From IMG/VR virus record IMGVR_UViG_3300008120_000368, positions 1-25,512 of that record: a stretch of 25,512 nt of DNA, one strand, 5' to 3'. Below, piece by piece: positions 6,525-16,400 of the stretch; within the stretch, counting starts at the first letter, position 1, and each line of letters begins with the position of its first letter. A model generated the notes under the pieces. It was given only the letters and a program-made list of their open reading frames with translations, had not been told where the DNA came from and did no database searches. The position numbers and the translations under genes were made by a program. This DNA is from a virus.

Positions 6525-9500
6525 ATGTCAGCACTAAGTGATTTACAACAGGCGGCCGACGCAATTATTGCATTTGTGCCCGGTTATAGTACTGCGCAAC
6601 AGGATCTAGCTACCCAGTATGGTGATATTGACCCCGCTGCCGAAGATGCCCAAGCAAAATTTGATGCATTAGAATCTGGTCCAAGGGTTGCATTGCAAGC
6701 TGTAAACGTAGAATACAATGCGCTAATCAGCAAGATGAAATCGTTATCTGCAGCCGCAATTGCAGAAGACGCTACTGCGGCCAACGCATTAATTGACAAT
6801 ATTGAAAATTTAATAGCGCCTCTCAGAGGAATAATAACTAATACAGCAAACTCAATTCAAGCGGCTATTACTAAAGCCAAAGTAGAAAAAAATAAACCAG
6901 CAGAATCTGCCGCCCCTGACGCTACAAAAGCCCCGGCTACGGCAGACGGAGATAAAGCAGGGGACAGTAATTCTACTTCTAATTCAACAAACTCTAATTC
7001 TACAACCACCCCAAATGCCGGTACTACTGCTGCCGGTGCAGCCGGTACTAATCCTTCAACTGGTGCGGCGTCTATTGTAGGAAAAAGAACCTACAATCCG
7101 TTAGGTGATTTTAGTAGTTACACTTACAAAATAGGATTATACATGTTGAATAGTTCTGACTTCAATTCGTATATGAGTGGTGACTATACCAAAGTCAGTA
7201 AATTCAAATTAATAGCACAAAGTGGTGGTGTTACAACATCATTGGATAGTCCTAGAGCACCTGGATTTGATTTAGATTTGTACATCGATGATTTAGAAAT
7301 ATTAACTAAGGTCAATAACAAAGAAACAATGAGCGCAACAAATTCATGTGAGTTTAAATTTAAAATATATGAACCATATGGATTTAGCTTCCCACATACC
7401 TTAGCAAAAGCACAAGTTGCGGCGCAACAAGCTAAAGCAGGCGCAGCCGATGCTAATGCCCAGATAGTTGCATTGAAGGAAAACTTTCTATTAACTATTA
7501 AATTTTACGGGTATGATAAGAACGGAAAACTAGTTACCTCGGCTGATTATCCACAGTCAGATATAACTAAATCAGATACGCAGTCGGTGTTTGAAAGAGG
7601 CTTCCCTATAAAAATCAAAGACTTTAAATTTAAATTAGAAAACAAAGTAACAGTTTATAGTATCACAGCCGTACAAGTTACAGATCAAGTAGCCAAGGGT
7701 GCTAATTTTGGTACGTTACCTACAAACTTAACTCTAGCCGGCGAAACCATTCAAGATGTGTTAGTTGGTGCAGGTCAAGAAACTAGTAAAAAATCTATTT
7801 GGGGTATGGTACAGGGATTAAACTCGTTAGAAAAATCTAAAGTTAATGATGGAAAAATAACTTATCCTAATGAATATGCTATTGAATTTGAAAAAGGTAC
7901 AGCAATAGGTGATGCCAGACTTGTGCCAAAAGACTATTATGTTAAAGAAAGAACTCCGTTTAATTCGATACACAATGCAGATGGTAGCAACGAACGAACT
8001 GCTTGGAAAAACAGATTAGGTAGTATTGAAAAAGAAATCAGAACTATTGAAATGCAAGCAGGAACATCTATTATACAAGCTATTGACCAAGTTATTACTC
8101 AAAGTGAGTATTTAAAAAATATGATGACTGCTGTTGATAAAGAGATAGATCAACCAGTACAAGATACTGAATCAACGGTAGATAAAAATCCAAATCCAAA
8201 AACATTGTCATGGTATAACATATCTAACACAGTTAAAATAAACTCACCTGAACGAGACCCAAAAACAAACGAATATGCATATAAGATAACTTACAAAGTA
8301 TTAGAATATCAAATCCCCTATATTAGGTCTTTATATACAAGCAAGACTAGTTCATATTATGGACCTCATAAAAAGTATAATTACTGGTATACTGGTAAAA
8401 ATTCTGAAATATTATCGTATGAGCAAGATTATAATTTATTGTATAACGTTGATGCCGCATATGCAAGTGAAGCCGCAACAAAAAACGCACAGTCTGCAAC
8501 AGTGTCACAAAAATCTGCAATGAACACTGATTCAGTTAACAGTAAGTCAGGCACAAATGATGTAATCAACAGTGTTAAATCGTTTTTATATAGCCCGCAA
8601 GATTTATTAAAATTTAAACTTAAAATTTTAGGTGACCCGGATTATTTAATGCCATCGGTAGGTCTTGCTGGTACAAATGGTTTACAAAAATGGTATGGGG
8701 ACAATCTTACGATTAATCCAAACAGTGGTCAAGTGTTTATTGAAATCTATTTTGAACAAGGAGCAGATTATAATAACACTAATGGTTTATTAATTCCTAA
8801 CGGTGATATTCAGTTTATGAATTACCCAAAAGAATTAAAAGCTAAGGTAAAGGGAATGGTGTACATGTTAACAAACGTAACTAGTACATTTAGTAAAGGT
8901 AAATTTGAACAGTCATTGTCTGGTATAATTCCTGAATTTGCTAAAGCCGGCGACACTGCGACCACCCCACCTGTCGCTCCTAACAGCAGGGCGGCAGCAA
9001 GTACCCCTGCTTCAACTAATTCTAGTTCTAATTCTAGTTCTAATTCTAGTTCTAATTCTGACTCTGATCCCAATACTAATGCTAACGAAAGCCCCGCAGA
9101 CAATTCAACATCATCGGGATCTGTTTCTAGTAATTCAGGTGATACTACTGACGCAGTTGATAAAACAACAGTTGCAACTACAACCGGCCAAGGCACTTCT
9201 CCTACAACTAGTCCTGAAACAGTTTCAACACCAGCAGAGCCACCAAAATTCGTAGCCCCTAATCCATCACCTACTGCAAGAACAACATTTAACGGTGCAA
9301 TGATTAAGGCTTATCAAGATGGCTCATCTGTATCAGTTCCGATATTTTTACCAAGCGGAAAAGAATTACGAAACGTGTTGGGTTGGGATGCGCAAATGTG
9401 GGATGGTCAAATTGAAGTTGCAAAACCACAAGACCTTGAAGTGCTAAAAAGTTTGAAAGACAGTTACGCTTCTGTAATACAACCATTAGTAGATGATGTT

Positions 9501-9632
9501 AACGCTAAGATAGCAGCCAATGTTGCAGCCAAAAAAGAACACGATATCTTAGTTGCTAATTGGGGCAAGACTGCAGGCACTGGATCAAGCACTTCTACTG
9601 GTAAAGTAGCCGACGATGATTCTGGTGGATAA
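6525..9632 (+). CDS. Large baseplate hub-like protein (possible gp27 counterpart)
   Basis: This is a 1,035-residue structural protein. Visible parts are an Ala-rich helical N-terminus (1-120); a Ser/Thr/Asn/Ala linker (125-180); a beta-rich domain from about 186 (GKRTYNPLGDFSSYTYKIGL) with FDLDLYIDDLEI and FKFKIYEPYGFSF; a region with YKITYKVLEYQIPYIRSLY and a Tyr-rich YWYTGKNSEILSYEQDYN; a beta domain at about 696-805 starting FKLKILGDPDYLMP and ending YMLTNVTSTFSKGKFEQSL; then a Ser/Asn/Thr linker and a helical C-terminus. The GDP-Y start and the closing strand pattern resemble hub proteins of contractile tails (gp27/late-control D type). Placement directly before the gp5-like spike also fits, since gp27 binds gp5 in T4. 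AGGA seven bases before the ATG supports the start. Hub identity is inferred from order and pattern. Confidence 0.5.
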   Translation: MSALSDLQQAADAIIAFVPGYSTAQQDLATQYGDIDPAAEDAQAKFDALESGPRVALQAVNVEYNALISKMKSLSAAAIAEDATAANALIDNIENLIAPLRGIITNTANSIQAAITKAKVEKNKPAESAAPDATKAPATADGDKAGDSNSTSNSTNSNSTTTPNAGTTAAGAAGTNPSTGAASIVGKRTYNPLGDFSSYTYKIGLYMLNSSDFNSYMSGDYTKVSKFKLIAQSGGVTTSLDSPRAPGFDLDLYIDDLEILTKVNNKETMSATNSCEFKFKIYEPYGFSFPHTLAKAQVAAQQAKAGAADANAQIVALKENFLLTIKFYGYDKNGKLVTSADYPQSDITKSDTQSVFERGFPIKIKDFKFKLENKVTVYSITAVQVTDQVAKGANFGTLPTNLTLAGETIQDVLVGAGQETSKKSIWGMVQGLNSLEKSKVNDGKITYPNEYAIEFEKGTAIGDARLVPKDYYVKERTPFNSIHNADGSNERTAWKNRLGSIEKEIRTIEMQAGTSIIQAIDQVITQSEYLKNMMTAVDKEIDQPVQDTESTVDKNPNPKTLSWYNISNTVKINSPERDPKTNEYAYKITYKVLEYQIPYIRSLYTSKTSSYYGPHKKYNYWYTGKNSEILSYEQDYNLLYNVDAAYASEAATKNAQSATVSQKSAMNTDSVNSKSGTNDVINSVKSFLYSPQDLLKFKLKILGDPDYLMPSVGLAGTNGLQKWYGDNLTINPNSGQVFIEIYFEQGADYNNTNGLLIPNGDIQFMNYPKELKAKVKGMVYMLTNVTSTFSKGKFEQSLSGIIPEFAKAGDTATTPPVAPNSRAAASTPASTNSSSNSSSNSSSNSDSDPNTNANESPADNSTSSGSVSSNSGDTTDAVDKTTVATTTGQGTSPTTSPETVSTPAEPPKFVAPNPSPTARTTFNGAMIKAYQDGSSVSVPIFLPSGKELRNVLGWDAQMWDGQIEVAKPQDLEVLKSLKDSYASVIQPLVDDVNAKIAANVAAKKEHDILVANWGKTAGTGSSTSTGKVADDDSGG
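9018..9059 (+). repeat. 12-bp tandem repeat encoding Asn-Ser-Ser-Ser
   Basis: AATTCTAGTTCT repeats three times exactly (9018-9053), plus a half unit. It encodes NSSS x3 at residues 832-843 of the hub-like protein, inside a Ser/Asn/Asp-rich linker. Identical units indicate recent expansion by slippage, and the multiple-of-three unit keeps the frame. Confidence 0.9.
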
Positions 9633-9650
9633 ATTTAAAAGAGATAAAAA

Positions 9651-12600
9651 ATGAGTGATGATATTCAAAAAGTACGAGGTACACTTAGTAACTATAAAGA
9701 TGATAGAGGTGGTGCCAACACGATTCCTAGCGCAGAGCTTGGTATTGTTAAAGATAATATTGATACCACTCGTTCAGGAAGAATTAGAGTTTACTTAAAA
9801 CGCCTAGATGCTGGCAATGAAGATGATCCAAACAGTTGGAAATATGTAAGTTACTTAAGCCCTTTCTTTGGCTCAACACCCAATACTGCCAGTTCTAAAT
9901 CAGAAGGTGACTACTTAGGCAATCCACAAAGTTATGGCTTCTGGGCAACTCCACCTGATATAGGTACTGAAGTTGTTTGTCTTTTCTTAAATGGTGTTGC
10001 TGATGCTGGATATTATATTGGTTGTGTTCCTACTCCGGGACTAACACACATGGTTCCTGCAATAGGATCAAGTGATAGTGTAATCATAAACAATTCTGGC
10101 GAAGCTGATTCATATGGTGGCGCAACTAGATTGCCGGTTGGCGAAATAAACAATGCAAATCAAAAACAAGATAACAAGTCGTTGTTGTCGGCACTGTCTA
10201 GACCGGTGCATAGTTATCAGGCAGCAATATTAAACCAACAAGGTCTTATACGTGATCCTGATAGAGGTACTATTGGTAGCAACAGTATGCGTGAAAGTCC
10301 TAGTCGAGTGTTTGGTATAAGCACTCCTGGACGACCTATATACGAAGGTGGGTACGATGATACTACAATTGCAGATGCAGTTAAAGATGATTCTATTCCT
10401 GACAAAAATTTCAAAGTTGTAGGTAGACGAGGCGGGCATAGTGTTGTATTAGATGACGGAGACCTAGCCGGTAAAGACCAGTTAATGAGATTTAGAACTG
10501 CCGGCGGTCATATGATAATGATGAATGATAGTATTCAATCATTGTTTATTATTCACGCTAATGGTCAAAGTTATATTGAATTGGGTCGTGAGGGTACAAT
10601 TGATATGTACTCGACCAACAGTGTTAATATCAGAACACAGGGTGATTTAAATCTACACGCAGATAACGATATAAACATTCACGCTGGTAAAAACTTCAAC
10701 GTCAATGCTGAAAACATAAAAACAGAAAGTTCTAAAGAGACAACTAGCTTTGTTGGAACTAATTTTAAACAACAAATCAAAGCAGACATGACTGTAAAAG
10801 TAGATAGTAAAATGAGTTTTACTAGTACCGGTGATAGTAGTTTTAAAAGTTCAGCAATTTCATATATTAACGGTAGCAAGATAAATTTGAATACTGGTTC
10901 AAGTGGTCTAGTACCGGCTGATGTTAAACAAATGCCACTAGTTGCTCACACTGATACACTGTATGATAAGAAAAAAGGTTATGCTGCCGCACCCGGCAAG
11001 CTATCTAGTATTACCAGTAGAGCACCAGCACATAGTCCGTGGGCCTCGGCCGGTCAAGGTGTTAATGTTAAAACTGACATAAGCGCAGACTCAAACTTAC
11101 CAGCCGCACCTTCGCCTACTTTGTCTGCTGTTAATAATAGTACACCTGCAGTACCGCCAGCCGGAGTATCAGCCGCACTGTCTGCGGCCGCACCCAACGT
11201 ACCGGCAATTTCAGATAAATTTGATAAGGCTGCAACTAGCGCATTAGTTTCACAAATGGCAGTTGGCGCCGCTACAGGTTTAACTGCTGGTGCTGTAGCT
11301 GGAGCCGCAGGAATAGTTGATGTTGCTGGGCAAAAAGTAGCTAGTCTTGGTACGTATGGATTAAACCCTACTCAACTTGCTAATTCCGGAGTGTTAAAAA
11401 AGGGAGCAGACGTAGCAGTGAATGCCGCTGTTGCAGCCGGAAAATCATTGTCTGACGCAATGCCAACTAATTTGTTTACAGGATTGAATGGTATTAAAAG
11501 TGCGTCACAGTTTATTGGTAGTTCTTCGGCACAAGCCTCTTCTGCGGTATCATTGTTAAAACAAGGTTCAGATGCACTGAGTGCTACCGGTATATTGGGT
11601 ACTAATACAAGTCCAACACAGACAGGCGGATTGATGCTGTCTGCTGCCACTGCTGGAATCGACAAAACACTTGACTATGTTAAGACAACTGGAGGTGCTC
11701 TGGGTACAGGACTAACCTTGGGAAGCCAAATAGGCGGACTTAAGTTGCCTGGTAATTTATCTGCTATGTCAGGATCAGTTAAAGATATTATTTCAGGTGG
11801 AAATTTTGCTGCCAATCTAGCAGATAAGGTAACTGGTCCACTAAGTGGGTTGCCTGTTGCGGATCAATTAAAGGGAGCCGCTGCCGGAGCGTTTGCAAAA
11901 ATAACATCTGCTTTTAAATCATTTCCTAAGATTGGTGCACCTATTAACTTAACCGCAATCAAAGCAAAAAATGATGAAGATCAGGCTGCGGAAGATAGTA
12001 AAGATGCAGTACAAACACCAGAACAAATCGCCGCAAACGCATCGTTAAATCAAAAATTAACTAATGCTTTGGGATTACAAGCTGGTGGAACAACATCATC
12101 GGTATTAGGCGGTATAGGTGATAAAATTAGAGCGGCAACTTCTGGAATCACCGACCCAGCTAAATTAGCAAGTGCTACAGTAACTGCTTTGGGAACTGCT
12201 ACTAAAGGGTTTGGTGTAGATACTAGTGGATTGAGTAACTTACCGGGTGGAGCTTCAGCAATATCTAACGTAGTAAATTTAGGTCCAGTCGCAAAATCTA
12301 TTTCTAGTGATTTAAATAGTGGATTAAATGTTGGTGGTGTTACCGGCGCCGCAAACAAATTAGTATCAGGTGCAATAGACATCCCCGGGCTTCCTAGTAT
12401 ACCTGGTATTCCTAATGTACCGGGTAGTGGAGAATTATCCGGTGCTATTAACAAAATTTCTGGATCATTGTCAGGCTCAACAGGTGGAGTAACCGATGCA
12501 TTATCCGGGATAAAGTCTAAGTTGAGTGGTACTGGTGGATTACAAGCCTTGGCTGGTTTGGGATTAGGAACTAAAGGGCTATCATTATTAAGTAGTAGTA

Positions 12601-12977
12601 TCAATTCAATTGGCGCCGGTGGCGCAGTTGAAGTTAAGTTACCAACTGTAGCTAAAGATAGTTTTGATTTTGGTCCTATGATGGCTCAAGCTAAATCCTT
12701 GTTAGGTAACCCTAAGATCCCAGCATTGCCTTTTGGAACAATCCCAACCGGAGCATTTAAGATGCCAACTGCCGCAGAGGCGGAAAAATACGATAAACTT
12801 AAAGCAGAGTTAACAATACAAGAAGATTTACAATTTGATTTAAGAAAATCATATTTAGACTTCAAACTGAAACTTGGCCCAGATGATTCAACAACTACGA
12901 CTGCATATGCGGCATGGCAGGATAACGTTAAGAAAATTGAAACGATAAGACAAGACATGTCTAAAGTAGTGACATAA
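9651..12977 (+). CDS. 5: gp5-like central spike protein, no lysozyme domain, long Ala/Gly/Ser-rich extension
   Basis: This 1,108-residue protein is the probable needle beneath the tail tube. Residues about 28-128 look like the gp5/VgrG OB-fold (GIVKDNIDTTRSGRIRVYL, then YGFWATPPDIGTEVVCLFL and AGYYIGCVP). Residues about 280-418 form a triple-stranded beta-helix pattern (GGHMIMMNDS, INIHAGKNFNVNAE). T4 gp5 has a lysozyme domain between these parts; here the stretch 130-280 shows no lysozyme catalytic pattern. Residues about 430-1050 are Ala/Gly/Ser-rich, with a possible module at about 568-685 (YGLNPTQLANSGVL, then NLFTGLNGIKSASQFIG). The last 60 residues are charged helices. It follows the hub-like gene by 18 bp and precedes gp25. 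AAAAGAG lies just upstream of the ATG. The spike role is well supported; the C-terminal role is unknown. Confidence 0.8.
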   Translation: MSDDIQKVRGTLSNYKDDRGGANTIPSAELGIVKDNIDTTRSGRIRVYLKRLDAGNEDDPNSWKYVSYLSPFFGSTPNTASSKSEGDYLGNPQSYGFWATPPDIGTEVVCLFLNGVADAGYYIGCVPTPGLTHMVPAIGSSDSVIINNSGEADSYGGATRLPVGEINNANQKQDNKSLLSALSRPVHSYQAAILNQQGLIRDPDRGTIGSNSMRESPSRVFGISTPGRPIYEGGYDDTTIADAVKDDSIPDKNFKVVGRRGGHSVVLDDGDLAGKDQLMRFRTAGGHMIMMNDSIQSLFIIHANGQSYIELGREGTIDMYSTNSVNIRTQGDLNLHADNDINIHAGKNFNVNAENIKTESSKETTSFVGTNFKQQIKADMTVKVDSKMSFTSTGDSSFKSSAISYINGSKINLNTGSSGLVPADVKQMPLVAHTDTLYDKKKGYAAAPGKLSSITSRAPAHSPWASAGQGVNVKTDISADSNLPAAPSPTLSAVNNSTPAVPPAGVSAALSAAAPNVPAISDKFDKAATSALVSQMAVGAATGLTAGAVAGAAGIVDVAGQKVASLGTYGLNPTQLANSGVLKKGADVAVNAAVAAGKSLSDAMPTNLFTGLNGIKSASQFIGSSSAQASSAVSLLKQGSDALSATGILGTNTSPTQTGGLMLSAATAGIDKTLDYVKTTGGALGTGLTLGSQIGGLKLPGNLSAMSGSVKDIISGGNFAANLADKVTGPLSGLPVADQLKGAAAGAFAKITSAFKSFPKIGAPINLTAIKAKNDEDQAAEDSKDAVQTPEQIAANASLNQKLTNALGLQAGGTTSSVLGGIGDKIRAATSGITDPAKLASATVTALGTATKGFGVDTSGLSNLPGGASAISNVVNLGPVAKSISSDLNSGLNVGGVTGAANKLVSGAIDIPGLPSIPGIPNVPGSGELSGAINKISGSLSGSTGGVTDALSGIKSKLSGTGGLQALAGLGLGTKGLSLLSSSINSIGAGGAVEVKLPTVAKDSFDFGPMMAQAKSLLGNPKIPALPFGTIPTGAFKMPTAAEAEKYDKLKAELTIQEDLQFDLRKSYLDFKLKLGPDDSTTTTAYAAWQDNVKKIETIRQDMSKVVT

Positions 12978-12980
12978 ATA
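12973..12980 (+). promoter_or_regulatory. Candidate late promoter box before gp25
   Basis: CATAAATA matches the T4 late box TATAAATA at seven of eight positions. It overlaps the stop codon of the spike gene and lies 16 bases before the gp25 ATG. The predicted start, about six bases downstream, would leave a very short leader containing AGGA (12987-12990). Confidence 0.4.
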
Positions 12981-12996
12981 TAACATAGGAATAGAT

Positions 12997-13440
12997 ATGG
13001 CAACATACATTGGGTTTAGTACAAAAAACGTGAACGCTGTCAGAAAGACAGTACCCACTGGTACGGATGGCGGCTCTACTATAATAGCCAAATCAGGATC
13101 ACGCAAACGGTTTAAACTGACAGACGAACAACTAGTAATTAATGATCTTATCAATGCGTTAAACATACCACAAGGACAAAAACCCGGTAAACCTAGCTAT
13201 GGTACTACAATTTGGTCTTTCATTTTTGAACCAAATACTTTAGATGTGCGACAAGCGTTGACTACTGAAGTACAAAGAGTTGCACAATTAGATCCTAGGA
13301 TTGAATTAAATTCAATAGAAGTGTATCACCAAGATCATGGCATATTGATCCAACTTGAAATGGCAATTGCCCCCTTCAATGACGCTATGACGTTTAATCT
13401 ATTCTTTGACCCCAAGACAAATTCAGTCTACGGTAGTTAA
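12997..13440 (+). CDS. 25: gp25-like baseplate wedge protein (gpW/gp25 family)
   Basis: This 147-residue protein is a conserved wedge subunit of contractile injection systems; in T4, gp25 contacts the sheath-initiation region and gp6/gp53. Residues about 65-140 show the family pattern: GTTIWSFIFEPNTLDVRQAL, then EVQRVAQLDPRIELNSIEV (the EPR-type core) and a closing beta pair ILIQLEMAIAPFNDAMTFN. T4 gp25 is 132 residues. The N-terminal 60 residues are basic and variable, with a GSRKRFK patch. AGGA six bases before the ATG supports the start. It sits between the spike and gp6 genes, whereas in T4 gene 25 lies in a different cluster. Confidence 0.9.
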   Translation: MATYIGFSTKNVNAVRKTVPTGTDGGSTIIAKSGSRKRFKLTDEQLVINDLINALNIPQGQKPGKPSYGTTIWSFIFEPNTLDVRQALTTEVQRVAQLDPRIELNSIEVYHQDHGILIQLEMAIAPFNDAMTFNLFFDPKTNSVYGS

Positions 13441-13459
13441 AATTCTCATTTTTTAGTAT

Positions 13460-13467
13460 GATAAATA
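13460..13467 (+). promoter_or_regulatory. Candidate late promoter box before gp6
   Basis: GATAAATA matches TATAAATA at seven of eight positions and lies in the 46-bp gap before the gp6-like gene, 19 bases from its ATG. An AAGAG ribosome binding site follows at 13473-13477. This is the largest gap within the rightward block and the best-placed late box in the window. Confidence 0.5.
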
Positions 13468-13486
13468 CATAAAAGAGAAATAACTT

Positions 13487-16400
13487 ATGGCCACAAGTTC
13501 AAGACAATCTAGTATTTTTGGTGTAAATGATTGGAAAACAATCTATAAAACATACAAGCAAGCTGATTTCCAAAGCTACGATTACGAAACCCTTCGTAAG
13601 ACGTTCGTAGATTACCTACGTAAAAACTATCCGGAAACATTCAATGACTATATTGAATCTAGTGAATATGTTGCTCTACTAGACGTAATGGCATTCATGG
13701 GTCAAGCATTGAGCTTCCGTGATGACTTAAACACCCGCGAAAACTTCATTGACACCGCCGAACGCAGAGACAGTGTTATCAAGCTAGCTAATTTGGTTGG
13801 ATATAATCCTAAACGCAATCAAACTGGCGAGGGTTATTTAAAAATTACGTCAATTCAAACAACTGAACAAGTTAAGGATATCAATGGTTTAGTTCTTAAT
13901 AACTTAACAATTTTGTGGAATGATCCTGCTAACCCAAATTGGCAAGAACAATTTAACAGTATTATAAACGCGGCACTAATTGACTCACAGCGCATCGGTC
14001 GTCCTGGAAATAGTAAATCAATACTAGACGTTAAGACAGACGAATACAGTATTAGTCTTCCTACTGGCATTATTGCAACTGCTCCATTCAACGCAACTGT
14101 TGACGGAGTAAACATGGATTTTGAATGCGTTAGTGTAACTAGTTTAAATTCTGATAGTTTATATGAAATACCACCTGGCCCTAATGGCAAATTTAACATA
14201 GTGTATCGTAATGATAGACTGGGTTACGGAAGTCCAAACACCGGATTCTTTATGTATTTCAAACAGGGTTCACTACAAACATATGGTTTTAATTTAACTG
14301 AACAGATTAGTAGCCAAGTAGTTGATGTTAACATTCAAGGTATTAACAATACTGATACATGGTTATATAACTTTGACAATACGACCGGTGCAATTAATCA
14401 ATGGACTCAGGTAGACAGTATCTATGCTAACAATACTAATCAATTACTATCTACAAATAAAAAAATATACAGTATAACATCTCGCTTCAATGACCAAGTA
14501 AGTTACGTTTTTGGTGACGGAGTGTTTGGTGAAATGCCAATTGGTAACTTCACTGCATATGTTCGTGCCGGTAATGCACTAACTTATACAATCAACCCTG
14601 ATGAAATGCAAGGGACTACTGTTTCTATTAATTACATAAGCCGTGTTGGACGAGTAGAAACTTTGACAATAACAATGGAACTAACTATTCCGGTTGCCAA
14701 TGCACAAGCAAGAGAAACTCTTGCAAATATTAAGCAACGTGCTCCACAACGATTCTATAGTCAAAATCGTATGGTTAATGGAGAAGACTATAATAATTTT
14801 CCATATACATTATATGGATCAATCATTAAAAGTAAAGCACTTAACCGCAGTAGCGTGGGTGTAAGTCGCAATTTTGACTTGTTAGATCCAAGTGCAAAAT
14901 ACTCAAGTACAAACAATTTTAGTGATGACGGTGGTTTATACTTAGAGAATGGTGACGGGTATACTACGTTTACTGCAAATACTTCCAATGATGTTGTTGC
15001 ATTTTTAACAGAGACTTTAAATAACGAATTGAACGATCACCGATCTTACCAATATTATACACAAAATTATAGAAGATACAATGTTAACAGCGGTACGGGA
15101 GATGGTACAGTTGTTTGGAATCAAAGCTCATTCAATACATTAGAATCAACTGGATATTTTAAAAATCTTTCTGGTCCTATGCCCATTGGTGTTTACAGTA
15201 CCGGTAATGTAAAATATCTTACTGAAGGCGCACTGATTAAATTTATTGCACCTAGTGGTTATTATTTTGGTCAAGACAACAGATTGATTGAAGGATTACC
15301 TACCCCAGCAGACAATACATTTATTTGGACTAGCGTGGCAAGTGTAACTGGCGATGGTTGTAATAATGGTCAAGGAAATTTAGGCAGCGGCTTTGGCCCA
15401 GTGGTGTTAAATAATCCTATACCCAACGGAGTAATATTAACAACCGTTCTTCCTTCATTTACAAATCTATTACCATCCGATGTAATTCAAGACTGTATAA
15501 CACAAATTACATTGAATCAAAGTTTTACCTTAATTTACAATAACGCATTGCTTGCAAATCAAACACGATGGATAGTTGACACGTTTGACAAGACTAACTA
15601 TTTTGTCAAATTTGAAAGTTTAGGTAGTAATCGTTATATGGTAACGTATAAGTCATTAGCATATTACTTTGGTAGTGTAGCTAATATTCGATTTACATTT
15701 AACAAAAACAATGTCATATATGATCCTTCTACTGGAAAATTACTACAAGATTTTGTCAACGTATTGAAAGTTAATAGTCAACCAGATAGTAACTATCCGT
15801 TTGCAGTCGATAATAAGTTAAGTATCGTTGGGCAGTTAGTTGAGAGTGACGGTTATATTGATGACTATAGTGTAGAAATTTCTAGTACGGATCCCAATGT
15901 AGCTGGCGTTGTCAAAGATCCCGATTTCTTTTATGACCTAACTGGATATGCAACTGGTACAAAGAACACATCACATTTTGTATTCTTTCAACAAGTAACT
16001 GATATCAATTTATTAACTAGATATCAAATGGTATCTAATAAAAACATAATTTATGCATATACTACTAAAGCAGAGATAGCAGTAGTTCAGTATGAATATG
16101 CTGCCGGTCAATTATACTATGCTACTAAAGAAAATGCATTTTATCAATCGGTAAACGATGCGGTAACAAAAAACATTATTAGATTGGTGCAAGTTAGCAA
16201 CTACATTGCAAAGACCGGAAGACAAGGTTTATCATTCCAATATAGACACAACTCAAGCAATACAACACGTATTGATCCGGCCACAACTAACATCATTGAT
16301 TTGTATGTTGTGACCCAGTCTTATTATACTCAGTATCAAAATTGGATTAAAGATACGTCAAATAAATTGACAGAACCTACAAGCCCATCTATCAATGAGT

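Noticed and set aside
8822-9196. Antisense open frame with a Glu-Leu repeat
   Set aside because: It is the reverse reading of the NSSS slippage repeat in the hub-like gene; there is no independent support.
12050-12604. Antisense open frame of 184 codons in the spike gene
   Set aside because: It is Pro-rich low complexity mirroring the Gly-rich sense strand, with no start signal and no recognisable domain.
12888-13166. Antisense frame across the gp5/gp25 junction
   Set aside because: It overlaps two well-supported genes and shows no motif or ribosome binding site.
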